A DNA stretch of 43,790 nucleotides from CAAGNP01 sp045603545 (GCA_045603545.1 JAZUMG010000039.1:1-43790), one strand, 5' to 3'. Counted from the first letter of the stretch, positions 24,390 to 33,824 are shown. Numbers and translations are program-made. Notes: generated by a model from the letters alone, not told the origin.

Positions 24390-25057
24390 GGAGACTGGTT
24401 CTGATGTTGATGGCAGCATTGGTGCTGTGTGGCAAAGCAATGGCACAGGAGCCCTATTTCTGTACCCGGGAGAATACACACCTCGAATATACAAGGACAA
24501 CACATGATGGGGATGTAAAGTGGTACCACACTATGTCTATTGGCACTGTAGATGGAGATACTCTTGATTACACATCTTTCATAAAGAACCATAAAGGGAA
24601 GCCATACTATGGTGACAGACCTGCAGAACTTGAAGCACTTCTCCATGATGGGGATGTTACCCTCAATGTGGCGGAGTCGGTGGCTGCAGTTTTCAGGACA
24701 ATGTTCCCCAAAAATACAAAAATCACCACTACCGGAGGGGAGTCCACCCTGCCGTATGATATGGCCCCGGGCGATACACTCCCCGATGTCTCGGCCTCAG
24801 TCAAAGCACTCGGTATGAAGATGAAAATTGACGTTACTGACAGAAGGGTGCTCAGATATGAGACAATCTCGACTCCGGCAGGGGATTTTGATTGTATTGT
24901 GGTAAGGGAGAGGAAAGTGGAGAAGGGGATGGGGCGCAACCGTCACACCATAGCAGATACATGGTATGCCCGCGGTGTGGGGATGGTAAGGCACGATACC
25001 CACGACCCCGATCTCAACCTTCTCACCTCGGAGGTGCTGACCTCTATTGAGGGGTAA
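24380..25057 (+). CDS. Secreted protein, TapB/DUF3108-like
   Basis: A 225-residue protein with a signal peptide (1-22, cleavage after AMA-QE) and a beta-rich mature part. The pattern of a FDCIVVRERKVEKGMG stretch followed by DTWYARGVGMVRHDTHDPD is like small periplasmic proteins of the TapB/DUF3108 kind in Bacteroidota, probably binding a hydrophobic ligand. Function unknown. It overlaps pdxB by 10 nt and its end overlaps the convergent fimbrial lipoprotein gene by 14 nt. Confidence 0.65.
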   Translation: MEIRRLVLMLMAALVLCGKAMAQEPYFCTRENTHLEYTRTTHDGDVKWYHTMSIGTVDGDTLDYTSFIKNHKGKPYYGDRPAELEALLHDGDVTLNVAESVAAVFRTMFPKNTKITTTGGESTLPYDMAPGDTLPDVSASVKALGMKMKIDVTDRRVLRYETISTPAGDFDCIVVRERKVEKGMGRNRHTIADTWYARGVGMVRHDTHDPDLNLLTSEVLTSIEG

Positions 25058-25820
25058 ATATCACCCTGAAGCAGCAACTCTCCCCATAGCTGTTCTCAAA
25101 AGCATCGGTGTTGATCTCAAGTGTTACAATGGAGACTTCCGGATATAGGGCCAGTGCATATTGCTCCATATATCCCCCTTTTATCTTCCAGAAATTTGGG
25201 ATGGTATCCCTGTAACTGACAGCACTGTCACTCACCCTGAAAGGGTCTTTGTAATTTAGGAATCTGTTGCATCCGTAGTGATGTCCACTGTCGGTCAGGT
25301 AGATGTTTTTAACCACAATTTTATCCCTGCTCTCCTGGGGGATGAAATCTTTTATTTCGATTCTGAGGGTATCTCGTGGCACCTTGCAATAGTAGATTCT
25401 GGTTATTTTTCCGATGCCGTCACCCTCTCCATTGTGCTCTATCATAGGGAAATATCTCTCTTGACCATTGATTTTCATGTGGAGACCGGTGTGGCTGTAA
25501 TACTCAGATGTGAAGGTGCATATCCTCTCAGCCTGACCATAACTGGCAGTAATGGTCCCCTCTCCGTCCGAGAGGTATCTTACAGTGCATCCCTGACTAT
25601 CGGGCTCCAGTGTGACTACCCCTTCAGGAGATGCACTCCATACCACCTTTGGGGGTATCTTTTTGCCCAGAAGTTCCACTCTTGAGAACTTGTCGGTCGA
25701 TACAAATATGTTTGTGGTGTCAATATCCCATTCGTACCCTTTGGTGGAGGGGAATATCTCCAGCGGAGAGCAGGAGTGGATCAGGAGTGCCATCGCGAGT
25801 AATCTTGTTATCCATTTCAT
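25044..25820 (-). CDS. Lipoprotein, last gene of fimbrial operon
   Basis: A 258-residue lipoprotein from the ATG at 25818-25820: MKWITRLLAMALLIHSC gives a signal with the lipid Cys at 17. Residues about 30-105 (VVWSASPEGVVTLEPDSQG, GEGTITASYG) look like a degenerate Big_2 Ig-like fold. The rest is beta-rich with no known family. It follows the large Big_2 protein by 11 nt and shares its Ig-like texture, so it may be a minor fimbrial or tip-associated component. Confidence 0.65.
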   Translation of the reverse strand: MKWITRLLAMALLIHSCSPLEIFPSTKGYEWDIDTTNIFVSTDKFSRVELLGKKIPPKVVWSASPEGVVTLEPDSQGCTVRYLSDGEGTITASYGQAERICTFTSEYYSHTGLHMKINGQERYFPMIEHNGEGDGIGKITRIYYCKVPRDTLRIEIKDFIPQESRDKIVVKNIYLTDSGHHYGCNRFLNYKDPFRVSDSAVSYRDTIPNFWKIKGGYMEQYALALYPEVSIVTLEINTDAFENSYGESCCFRVIFTPQ

Positions 25821-25831
25821 AATGGTAATAT

Positions 25832-28513
25832 TTAAGGTTTTTGCTGTATGTAGAAATATCCCCACTCCTGATCCTCTATAGCTATTCCAGTTTTCCCTGT
25901 TCTGGTGGAGGAGTCATCAAGTGTCCTCAATATGGTTTTGGAGGAGAGGTAAGTCTCCGGGTGTTGGTGGAGTCCTAATGCTGTGTCGGCGTCATATGGG
26001 ACATAGTATTCGAATACTGAAGATATTGCCAAGTCGAGATTTGACTCCTGGCTGATGTATGAATATCCCCATTCATTGTCCACTTTCACTATTCTGTATT
26101 TGGGTTCCCCTGTGAAGTTGTAGCTCCAGTCAGGATTTTGGTTGAGTACACTCCAGGATTTGTCGCTCCATCTGGAAGTGAACTGGTAGTAGAGGGTTAT
26201 CTCATCCTTTGTAACATCGAGGCTGTGGACATATACAGAGAGGATATATTGCAGATACATATAAACATCTATGGTGACCTCATTGGAGTATGTCCCACCT
26301 GAATTTGCCCTCAATGTGTATCTTCCAGATGCATTGTTTACAGGGGTTATCTCCCCGGATGAAGTGATACTGAAGATGTTGTCAATGGGGACTCTGTTAC
26401 CTCGTGAGTCTGTCACTGTCCACTCTATGGGGGAGGTAGCATTAGTCTGTATGCTGAGTAAAAGGGTGGAAGGGAATCCTGCTACTGATACGCCGGTGAT
26501 GTTTGAGTTCAGTATCCTCTGACCGGAGAGTGATATGTTGATGTATGGTTCTGTGACTGTCAATGTGGTGGTGGCGTATGCCCCTGTGCTGCTCCTGGCT
26601 GTTATTGTGGTGGTGCCGCTACCAATGGCTGTTATCTCCCCTGTGGAGGATATGGTGGCTACAGAGGTGTTGTCGGAGCTCCACATGACTGTAGTTTGAG
26701 TGGGATATATGGATGTTACTATCCCCTGTCCGTGCTCTCCTTTGGCCAGAGTTGTGGGTGCAGATATTGTGATGTTCCCAATATCCACTTTTATCTCCCT
26801 TTCTCTGGTGATCCCATTGAGGGTGCCGGTAAGGATATAGCTTCCCACGACACCCGATGGTGAGCTTCCGTGGTAGAATGCAGTGAGCGCCCCTGATGAA
26901 ATTTGGAGAGACTCCTCTCCCGAAACTCTCCGTATAGAGAACTGAGGCGTGCCGTGAGGTTCGGCGGAGTATGTTATTGTGTGGGGGGAGTTGTATCCGG
27001 GGTAGAGAATGGGGATTTCCCCGATCGAAAAACTCCTCCCTTTGACAGTTATGGCAGAACCCGCAGTTATCCCTCCGTCCACAGTGGTGGCAAATATGGT
27101 GCATTGCCCGGCCCCTATCCCTGTTACCTCTCCGGTAGGGGATACTTTGGCGACACTGTTGTCAGATGAACTCCATATTACAGTCTTGTTGTCTGCACCT
27201 GTGGGGAGGACGGTGGCACTGAGTGATATCCCGTCTGCTGTGTATATTGTCGCTGAGGCAGGAGAGACAGATACCGATGTGGGATGGATAGTGGAGTTTA
27301 CCGTCACAATACCTTTCCCGGATACCCCGGAGATATCGTTGGCAGTGGCGGTGATGGTGCAGGTGCCGTCTCCTGTAGCGGTGACATTGCCCATCTTGTC
27401 CACTATTGCAACTTTTTCATCCGATGAGCTCCAGGTTACAGTGTTTGTGTGGGCGTCTGTCGGGAGGACCGCTGCATAGAATGTTTTTATCTCCCCAATT
27501 TCGGTAAAAGTGTGGGTAATAGGGACCACATTGATCGATGTGACAAGTTTCTCCAGTGATGATCTCTCTATCCTCCATGTCTCTTCATTTATACCTGAGC
27601 CGCTGAATGTGGTGATGCAGGTGTACATAGTGTTTCTGACGATATCAAAGTTGTCCAGCATCCTGCCGTCGTGGATAAAATATCTGTAGACAAGCTCCTG
27701 ATCGTACATCTCTGTGGATCTGTAATTGACAAGAAACTCTATGTAGCTGCATCTTTGGATATACCCTTCGGGGGGAATATGTGTTTTCTGGTCAAGATTG
27801 CCGTTGAGGAGGTCTCCCTGCATATTTTCCGGAATGTAGAAGTCTATTCCGGAGGTGAAAAGTGTGGAGAGGTCATCCCCCTCACGACTCTCCCATATAT
27901 CTGCAGCTTTATTGTCTTGGGTGACCTTTCCATCAGAAAAATATGGGACCCTGGTGTTGATGTTCCTCAATCTTGCACACTTGATGTCAAACGTCGTTAC
28001 AGTTGGGGCCAGGGCACTTTTGTCAATTATAACCCTGAATTTGGAGAGGAGCCTTACAAGCGGCAGGGCGACGCTCTCCCCGTCAGAGAACTGGCGGGGA
28101 GGGAGATATGCCGACATCGGGATAGCATTGCCGTCTGCTTGGGATGGGGTGTGGAATGTGAAGCATTCTCCTTTAAGGGATGCCTCATCTGACACCTGTG
28201 GCAGCTCTGTGAGATTGCCTGCATTTGCAATGACATATGTGCTGAGGTGCTCCCCTGCAGGAATCTCCATTTGTATACTCTCCGACGGAGTGTCAGAGTA
28301 GAGATATCTGGTCAGTTTCCCCCTGGTGTTGTACAGGAAAATATTGATGTCCGATATCCCTTTTTCATCAGCAGGTGTGGATGTCCTGGTCAAGTTGTCA
28401 TATTGTTCCAGTGTAAAGGTTATTTTCTGAACCTGAGATATCTCCCCTGTCTCTTTTTTGCAGGATGCCAGGGCAAGCAAAAATATTGTCTGAAAGAGCA
28501 GTAGTCTTTTCAT
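25832..28513 (-). CDS. Large fimbrial lipoprotein with Big_2 Ig-like repeats
   Basis: An 893-residue protein from the ATG at 28511-28513. The lipobox is LALASC with Cys18. Residues about 30-310 look like a fimbrial-subunit fold of the Mfa/DUF4906 type (SDINIFLYNTRGKL, STYVIANAGNL, TFDIKCARLRNIN). Three Big_2 domains follow at about 327-405, 411-490 and 580-653, each with the VxWSSSD...V..G.VT..G.G...I.A pattern, and a beta-rich C-terminal region of about 220 residues remains unassigned. The size, position after the anchor and Ig-like stalk suggest a tip adhesin; this is inference. Confidence 0.75.
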   Translation of the reverse strand: MKRLLLFQTIFLLALASCKKETGEISQVQKITFTLEQYDNLTRTSTPADEKGISDINIFLYNTRGKLTRYLYSDTPSESIQMEIPAGEHLSTYVIANAGNLTELPQVSDEASLKGECFTFHTPSQADGNAIPMSAYLPPRQFSDGESVALPLVRLLSKFRVIIDKSALAPTVTTFDIKCARLRNINTRVPYFSDGKVTQDNKAADIWESREGDDLSTLFTSGIDFYIPENMQGDLLNGNLDQKTHIPPEGYIQRCSYIEFLVNYRSTEMYDQELVYRYFIHDGRMLDNFDIVRNTMYTCITTFSGSGINEETWRIERSSLEKLVTSINVVPITHTFTEIGEIKTFYAAVLPTDAHTNTVTWSSSDEKVAIVDKMGNVTATGDGTCTITATANDISGVSGKGIVTVNSTIHPTSVSVSPASATIYTADGISLSATVLPTGADNKTVIWSSSDNSVAKVSPTGEVTGIGAGQCTIFATTVDGGITAGSAITVKGRSFSIGEIPILYPGYNSPHTITYSAEPHGTPQFSIRRVSGEESLQISSGALTAFYHGSSPSGVVGSYILTGTLNGITREREIKVDIGNITISAPTTLAKGEHGQGIVTSIYPTQTTVMWSSDNTSVATISSTGEITAIGSGTTTITARSSTGAYATTTLTVTEPYINISLSGQRILNSNITGVSVAGFPSTLLLSIQTNATSPIEWTVTDSRGNRVPIDNIFSITSSGEITPVNNASGRYTLRANSGGTYSNEVTIDVYMYLQYILSVYVHSLDVTKDEITLYYQFTSRWSDKSWSVLNQNPDWSYNFTGEPKYRIVKVDNEWGYSYISQESNLDLAISSVFEYYVPYDADTALGLHQHPETYLSSKTILRTLDDSSTRTGKTGIAIEDQEWGYFYIQQKP

Positions 28514-28523
28514 AAGTGATTGT

Positions 28524-29327
28524 TTAGAATGTAGTCTCAACGTGGAATATGGAGTTGAACCCCTCTGCAGATATCTTTATGGTAGTTCTGGAGATGTCAA
28601 TCTCTATATAGAGGTCTTCGAGTTCGGGAGAGGATAGGTCATAGCCGCTTTGGGCGATTTTTTCAAGTATAGGGATTACGGCGACTATGACGCCATCCGA
28701 TGCAGATGATATTCTCAATGTGAAATCATCCTCAGGGGTCAGTCTCGGTAACCGTGTTCCGAAAATGTAGTACTCTTCCCCTTCGGTGGGGATATGGCTT
28801 GGGAGGGGTGAATGGTAAAACTCCCCACTGACAGGGGCACCCACGTTGTCATAGCCCACTGTGGAACCCATTATCTCCATATTTATCCCCGAATCGTCTG
28901 CTTTTGATGGCTCGCATATCTTGATATGTACACCGATATGGTTTTTGAGAAGTGTAATCCTCTCATTCATGAGATCGTCTCTGATCTCTATTTTAGTGAA
29001 GTATGTGTATATGTCATCCAGAGGGAGACCTGGAGGGGCTACATATCCCTCTTCATATCTCATATTTGATATATTGCCGAATATAGCCATGTTGGCAGAT
29101 CCCTTGGGGACAGCCCTCTCATACACACCTCCAAACTCCTCCCTGTATATGGTATCTGCATAAATCCCTCTCCCCTCATATTCAAGTATCATATGGAGAT
29201 TCTCCACACTCTCGGGAATTGATGAGAGGTCAAGGGTCATATATGTGGGGCATCCGCCCCTCTGTTCGTGTATGCACGATATTGGAAGCAATAGTGCAAC
29301 AATGGCAACAGCACAGACCCCCCTCAT
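28524..29327 (-). CDS. FimB/Mfa2-type fimbrial anchor lipoprotein
   Basis: A 267-residue lipoprotein starting MRGVCAVAIVALLLPISC (lipid Cys18), followed by a GGCPTYMTLDLS segment typical of FimB/Mfa2 anchors. Two beta-sandwich halves are suggested by the pattern. In Porphyromonas gingivalis such proteins terminate assembly and tie the fimbria to the outer membrane. The start at 29325-29327 was chosen because it gives a clean signal peptide and leaves a 1-nt gap to the pilin gene. Confidence 0.78.
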   Translation of the reverse strand: MRGVCAVAIVALLLPISCIHEQRGGCPTYMTLDLSSIPESVENLHMILEYEGRGIYADTIYREEFGGVYERAVPKGSANMAIFGNISNMRYEEGYVAPPGLPLDDIYTYFTKIEIRDDLMNERITLLKNHIGVHIKICEPSKADDSGINMEIMGSTVGYDNVGAPVSGEFYHSPLPSHIPTEGEEYYIFGTRLPRLTPEDDFTLRISSASDGVIVAVIPILEKIAQSGYDLSSPELEDLYIEIDISRTTIKISAEGFNSIFHVETTF

Positions 29328-29328
29328 A

Positions 29329-30384
29329 TCAGAACTCTTTATGGAAGTGTGGTATGACGTTCCATTCCGATACACCAATGTTCAGTTCAAGTGTCCCTGG
29401 TACTATCGGTTCATCCGGGTCAAGAGATCCGGGACGTGTGATAGTGATTCCATAACTGTAGGAGCAGTTCCTCTTTACTCCAAAGTGACCATTGCTGGGG
29501 TTGTATCCGTATCCTGGCTGGTTTATGGGGATAGGGTAGTAGTAGGTAACGCCGTCAAGACTGCACTGGAGTACTATCTTGGTAGAGCCGGATATCTCCT
29601 CTGTGGTATTTGGATAGCAATGGAACCAGTGTGGGACATCTGTGCCGGAATCATCTATTGTCCCCGAAATGGGTTCATAGATAAGATTGGCCTCTGCTGT
29701 GGAGTTTGCATCTGTCCCGATAAGGCCTCCAGGGTTGAGGAGGAGAGGGGATGCAGTGGATGATGTGCCGTTGTATAGCAGTTTCTCCCCGTGGACATTT
29801 ATCAGGTACAATTTGATGTCAGACAATGTCTTCCCGGCGTATGGCGTTCCCGAAAAATTGGTCTTGATGGATGTGACCGCCACTCTGGCGACAAATCGTT
29901 CGAGTGTTATCGATACTGAGGAGATGGTGCTCAAAGTGGCAGAGGCCTCTCCGAACATGGTGAATGATCCAAGCCGTTCATCTGCCAGTGATGTGGTCAG
30001 TTTGCGGAACTCTGTGAGGTTTGTAACACCTGAAAATGTGTTTGAGTGTTCGTTGGCGACTACATATATAAGTTTTGGCCCTGTGGTGGTGCTGATGGAG
30101 ATATTCTCCATTTCCGATCCCTGGAGATGTTTGTAGGTGTCGAGTTTTTGATAATCTGGAGATGCCGGGTCACTATCCCTGAAGATGAATATGTCGAGGA
30201 AATTTATAGTGTTGTCCTGAGATGGGGTAGGTGGGGTGGCACTTCGTGTCTGGAGGGTGGTGAGCTCTATTTTAAGTTCAGCTTCCCCTATCGGCTCATC
30301 ACAGCTGCTGCAGGGTTTTGTGCAGCTGGCAAGTGTTATGAGTGCCAATGCGGCAAATGTGTAAATGGTAGTTCTCTTTTTCAT
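29329..30384 (-). CDS. FimA/Mfa1-like major fimbrial subunit
   Basis: A 351-residue lipoprotein precursor: signal MKKRTTIYTFAALALITLASC (lipid Cys21), an N-terminal segment with TTLQTR (Arg47), then two beta domains with INFLDIFIFRDSD and LIYVVANEHSN in the first. The C-terminus LELNIGVSEWNVIPHFHKEF has the strand pattern that takes part in donor-strand exchange. In P. gingivalis FimA, a trypsin-like protease cuts after Arg46 to start polymerisation; Arg47 is placed the same way. It is the best candidate for the shaft subunit. Confidence 0.78.
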   Translation of the reverse strand: MKKRTTIYTFAALALITLASCTKPCSSCDEPIGEAELKIELTTLQTRSATPPTPSQDNTINFLDIFIFRDSDPASPDYQKLDTYKHLQGSEMENISISTTTGPKLIYVVANEHSNTFSGVTNLTEFRKLTTSLADERLGSFTMFGEASATLSTISSVSITLERFVARVAVTSIKTNFSGTPYAGKTLSDIKLYLINVHGEKLLYNGTSSTASPLLLNPGGLIGTDANSTAEANLIYEPISGTIDDSGTDVPHWFHCYPNTTEEISGSTKIVLQCSLDGVTYYYPIPINQPGYGYNPSNGHFGVKRNCSYSYGITITRPGSLDPDEPIVPGTLELNIGVSEWNVIPHFHKEF

Positions 30385-30396
30385 ATCCTGATAGTT

Positions 30397-31647
30397 TTAA
30401 AAGTTAATGTTGTATTTCTTGACAAGTCGGCTGATTTCGGGATCCAGATTTGCTCTGAATGTGAAGGATCTGTCCCTCTCAACGCTATGGAGGAGTGACT
30501 CTACTGCCCTCTGTTCATCCCCTTTGTTGGCGTAGATAATGGCAAGCATGTAGTCCCTTTTTGCGGATGCGGGAAGGTCCATCAGAATCTCTTCTGCCCG
30601 GGCATCTTCCCCAAGATTCATGTGTGCTATCACGGAGTTCATGTCGTGGTATGGCCCGAGAAGGGCGGCGGCCCTCCTGTACTCCCTTTTGTTCAGGGCA
30701 GTCAGCCCTTCTGTGTACCCTTTGTTTTGATGGGGCGTGTCGTGCTCGGCAAAGTGGTTGAGGCTTGATACGTAGAATGATAAAGGTGTCCCTTCAGGAA
30801 AACTGTGTATTGTCTCACCATTGCGGACGATGTCTCCATCCATAACCACTTTGAGCTTCTTGATGTTGCTGCTCGTCTGGAGTGTATGGGTGTAACAATA
30901 GGTTATATCATGGGTCTGTGTTATTACAGAGTCCAGTTTTACCCTCCCTTCTTCCCTGCCGGCAGGGAGAAAGCGCCCTTGCATCCTGGGGATCCCTTCT
31001 ATCTTTCTGTTGTTGCGCGATACCGCTCCATCCTTTTGGTAGTGCTCTGCTATCTCTCTGTATGTGAGGTTACCAGTTCCATTTCTTTCGAGGAATATCT
31101 CCATCAGCCTATGGTGTCTCAGTTTTGTGGTGTCCCTGATTATTGATGAGAGGTATTCATTGTATTTTCTCTCCCGCTCACGCTCTCTGTTGATGTATTC
31201 AATCCCCGTAATGTACAACTCGTCAAGCTCCAGAGTGTCCCCTCCGGTGGTTATTCTGGGTCTGAATCTGAGTCTCCATGAGAGATCCTGTATCTCTTTG
31301 GGGATTTTGACGTCGAAGGAGAGTTCTATCTTTCCTCCCCTTTCCGCTATGTTTCTGAATTTTGCAGAGACCACGACCCCTGAAAGGTTTTCCGATCCGT
31401 AGATGTTTCCCAGTGAGTCTGTTACACTCCTCATAAGGTGAAGCTTTTCCCCATTGAGCCCCGTTACTGTCAGTGTATCAGGGGTCTGTGTTGAGGCCAG
31501 AATCTGGGTGCTGGTGTCGAAATTAATGCCGTCGTTGAGGGAGAGGTGGGCCCCTTCACCCCCATTTCGGATGGTTTCAATCTTTCCAGATGTGCCGCAT
31601 CCGGCCAAAAGGAAGATAAACAGTAGTTTGAATGTTTTTCTTGGCAT
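30397..31647 (-). CDS. DUF3868-like lipoprotein with TPR-like end
   Basis: A 416-residue lipoprotein from the ATG at 31645-31647, with signal MPRKTFKLLFIFLLAGC (lipid Cys17). The N-terminal half is beta-rich and resembles DUF3868 proteins (WRLRFRPRITTGGDTLELDELYI). The last 110 residues look like TPR/Sel1-type helices (GYTEGLTALNKREYRRAAALLGPY, DARAEEILMDL). DUF3868 and DUF3575 genes regularly precede fimbrial subunits in Bacteroides, perhaps as assembly factors at the outer membrane. Role not established. Confidence 0.68.
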   Translation of the reverse strand: MPRKTFKLLFIFLLAGCGTSGKIETIRNGGEGAHLSLNDGINFDTSTQILASTQTPDTLTVTGLNGEKLHLMRSVTDSLGNIYGSENLSGVVVSAKFRNIAERGGKIELSFDVKIPKEIQDLSWRLRFRPRITTGGDTLELDELYITGIEYINRERERERKYNEYLSSIIRDTTKLRHHRLMEIFLERNGTGNLTYREIAEHYQKDGAVSRNNRKIEGIPRMQGRFLPAGREEGRVKLDSVITQTHDITYCYTHTLQTSSNIKKLKVVMDGDIVRNGETIHSFPEGTPLSFYVSSLNHFAEHDTPHQNKGYTEGLTALNKREYRRAAALLGPYHDMNSVIAHMNLGEDARAEEILMDLPASAKRDYMLAIIYANKGDEQRAVESLLHSVERDRSFTFRANLDPEISRLVKKYNINF

Positions 31648-31658
31648 TGCTGTATGTT

Positions 31659-32222
31659 TTAGAAAGTGAATACTGCCGATATTCTTAAATCGTTCGGGAG
31701 GATGAAGAATTTGTATCCCTGTCCGATCAGTTTTCCGCATCGGGGGACCTGGTACTCCCTATATTTGGTGTATCCTCCCCACACTCCGGCCCCAAACTCC
31801 AGATTGACCCTCCTGCTTAACATCAGTGCGTACCCTCCGGATAGGGTGAATCCGCCAGCATCCCCCTCACTGGCAGTAGGTGAAAACATACCACCTCTAT
31901 TGTAGCGCTGGTACTGTATTCCACCCCCGAAGAACCAGCCTGAGAGGGTGTGCCATAACCAATATCTCCCCTCTGCAGATACGGAAAGCCTTTTGTCCTG
32001 AAACACCCCCGATGCCACCTCCCACTGGAATGGGTTGTAGTTGCCCCTTATGTGGGTGCTCCAGTGGCGGTCGATACCGATTCCTACATCGATGTTTATT
32101 GTCCCCAGATAGAGGTAGCCCAGGAGATTGGTCCCTATGGATATTGCCCTTTCTCCCCCTTTTGCGGGTGTCAGTGATGCTGCTGCCAGCAACAGTACTG
32201 CTGCGATTCTCAGAGTTCTCAT
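31659..32222 (-). CDS. DUF3575 outer-membrane beta protein
   Basis: A 187-residue protein with a signal peptide (1-23) and a chain of amphipathic strands (ISIGTNLLGYLYLGTINIDVG, GRYWLWHTLSGWFFGGGIQY, FTLSGGYALMLSRRVNLEFG) ending in FTF, as in small outer-membrane beta barrels. It belongs to the DUF3575 family that opens Bacteroides fimbrial operons. The start at 32222 gives a normal signal peptide. It is the first gene of the six-gene operon; a weak -7-like box TTTCTTTG (32237-32244, minus) lies just upstream. Confidence 0.75.
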   Translation of the reverse strand: MRTLRIAAVLLLAAASLTPAKGGERAISIGTNLLGYLYLGTINIDVGIGIDRHWSTHIRGNYNPFQWEVASGVFQDKRLSVSAEGRYWLWHTLSGWFFGGGIQYQRYNRGGMFSPTASEGDAGGFTLSGGYALMLSRRVNLEFGAGVWGGYTKYREYQVPRCGKLIGQGYKFFILPNDLRISAVFTF

Positions 32223-32388
32223 CTCTTTTTTTGCTGCAAAGAAATGGGGCGGTGCTGACAATGCGCGACGTGAAAAACAAAACTTAAAGGGGGTGTTGAG
32301 AAAAACTGATTTCTAAAAATCGGGCAATTTTTTTAGAATTGCATTTTTTCGGTTAACTTTACGGGATAATTCTAAAAAATAATCGGTT

Positions 32389-33822
32389 ATGACAATTGAA
32401 CAGCAACTCGAGAACTATAAAAATGGTTTTCCTTATCTTAAAGTGATCTCTGCAGCGACACCTGCAAGGGGTATTCTGGTACTCAATGAAGAAGAGAAGA
32501 AGAAGGCATTGGAGGTTTGCAATGCATTCAAAGGATCAATAGTGAAGTTTGTACCTGCTTCCGGTGCGGCATCACGTATGTTCAAGGATCTTTTTGAGGC
32601 GAAAGATGCGTTGGAGGCTGGACAAGAGGTGGCAGAGACATCTCCTGCAGGCAAATTCCTGGCAAATGTGGAGAAATTCCCGTTCTATTGCCCTGAGAAG
32701 TTCGCCGGAAAAGATTCTAAAGGTGTTCTTGAGACTGTTCTTACCGAAAAAGGTCTCAACTATGGAGCCAAACCAAAAGGTCAGCTCCTTTTCCATAGCT
32801 ATCCCCAGGAGGTCCGTACAGCTTTTGAGGAGCATCTTGTAGAGGGTGCCATGTATGCCAAGACTGAGGGGTCGGATGTGGTGAAGATGCATTTCACAGT
32901 GTCACCTGAACATATGGATGGTTTCGTTTCATTGCTCGATAGCGTGAAAGCAAAATATGAGGAGAGGTTCGGTTGCCAGTACCATATCTCATTCTCTACC
33001 CAGAAGGCTGAGACAGATATGATAGCTGTCAATGAAGACAATACCCCATTCCTTAAAGAGGATGGCCAGCCACTTTTCCGTCCAGGCGGACACGGTGCGC
33101 TTCTAAGCAACCTCAATGATACTGTTGGTGATGTGGTTGTTGTCAAAAATATCGACAACGTGGTCAAAGAGGGTCTTATCGGAGAGACTATAAACTGGAA
33201 GAAGATCCTTATCGGTACACTTCTCGATGTTCAGGGCAAAGTGTTTGAATATCTCCGTAAGATGGATGCCTGTGAGGGTTGTTGCAAGGATCTATGCGAT
33301 GAGATAGAGAAATTCCTTGATGATACATTCTGCGTGAAACTTCCTGCAGATCTCCCTGCAGAGAAGCGTTGCGAATATCTCCGTGGCAAACTTAATCGTC
33401 CCGTAAGAGTGTGCGGTATGGTTAAGAATGAAGGTGAGCCAGGTGGTGGCCCTTATGTTGTTTACGATGCTGACGGTTCCACTTCGCTTCAGATTCTCGA
33501 GGGTGCACAGCTCAATACCAAAGATGCTTCTGTAGAGGCACTTGTGAAGGATGCAACCCACTTCAATCCTGTAGACCTTGTTTGCTCTTACGTGGATTAT
33601 AAAGGTGGCAAGTTCGACTTGAGCCAATATACAGACCCTGCTACCGGTTTCATCAGCTCGAAGAGTTATCAGGGACGCAAGCTTAAAGCACAGGAGCTTC
33701 CTGGTTTGTGGAACGGTTCGATGAGCAACTGGAATACCCTTTTTGTGGAGGTTCCCCTTATCACCTTCAACCCTGTAAAAACCGTTCTTGACCTCCTTAG
33801 AAAAGAACACTGTTCAGAGTAA
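32389..33822 (+). CDS. DUF4301 family protein
   Basis: A 477-residue cytosolic protein found in Bacteroidota. KFVPASGAASRMFKDLFEA near residue 53 and FRPGGHGALLSNLND near 228 resemble the nucleotide- and sugar-binding parts of UDP-sugar pyrophosphorylases, so a nucleotidyltransferase fold is plausible. No activity is known to me. A poor promoter (TTTT, 19 bp, TAACTTTA at 32354-32361) lies upstream. It is transcribed away from the fimbrial operon. Confidence 0.78.
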   Translation: MTIEQQLENYKNGFPYLKVISAATPARGILVLNEEEKKKALEVCNAFKGSIVKFVPASGAASRMFKDLFEAKDALEAGQEVAETSPAGKFLANVEKFPFYCPEKFAGKDSKGVLETVLTEKGLNYGAKPKGQLLFHSYPQEVRTAFEEHLVEGAMYAKTEGSDVVKMHFTVSPEHMDGFVSLLDSVKAKYEERFGCQYHISFSTQKAETDMIAVNEDNTPFLKEDGQPLFRPGGHGALLSNLNDTVGDVVVVKNIDNVVKEGLIGETINWKKILIGTLLDVQGKVFEYLRKMDACEGCCKDLCDEIEKFLDDTFCVKLPADLPAEKRCEYLRGKLNRPVRVCGMVKNEGEPGGGPYVVYDADGSTSLQILEGAQLNTKDASVEALVKDATHFNPVDLVCSYVDYKGGKFDLSQYTDPATGFISSKSYQGRKLKAQELPGLWNGSMSNWNTLFVEVPLITFNPVKTVLDLLRKEHCSE

Positions 33823-33824
33823 CC

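Noticed and set aside
26500..27450. Repeated DNA within the Big_2 gene considered as a repeat array or CRISPR
   Set aside because: The similarity is at protein level with units of about 80 residues. There are no short identical repeats with unique spacers, and no cas genes occur in the window.
27009..27479. 156-codon frame opposite the Big_2 repeats
   Set aside because: Its repeating Val/Pro-rich text is the antisense of the Ig-like repeats and does not look like a real protein.
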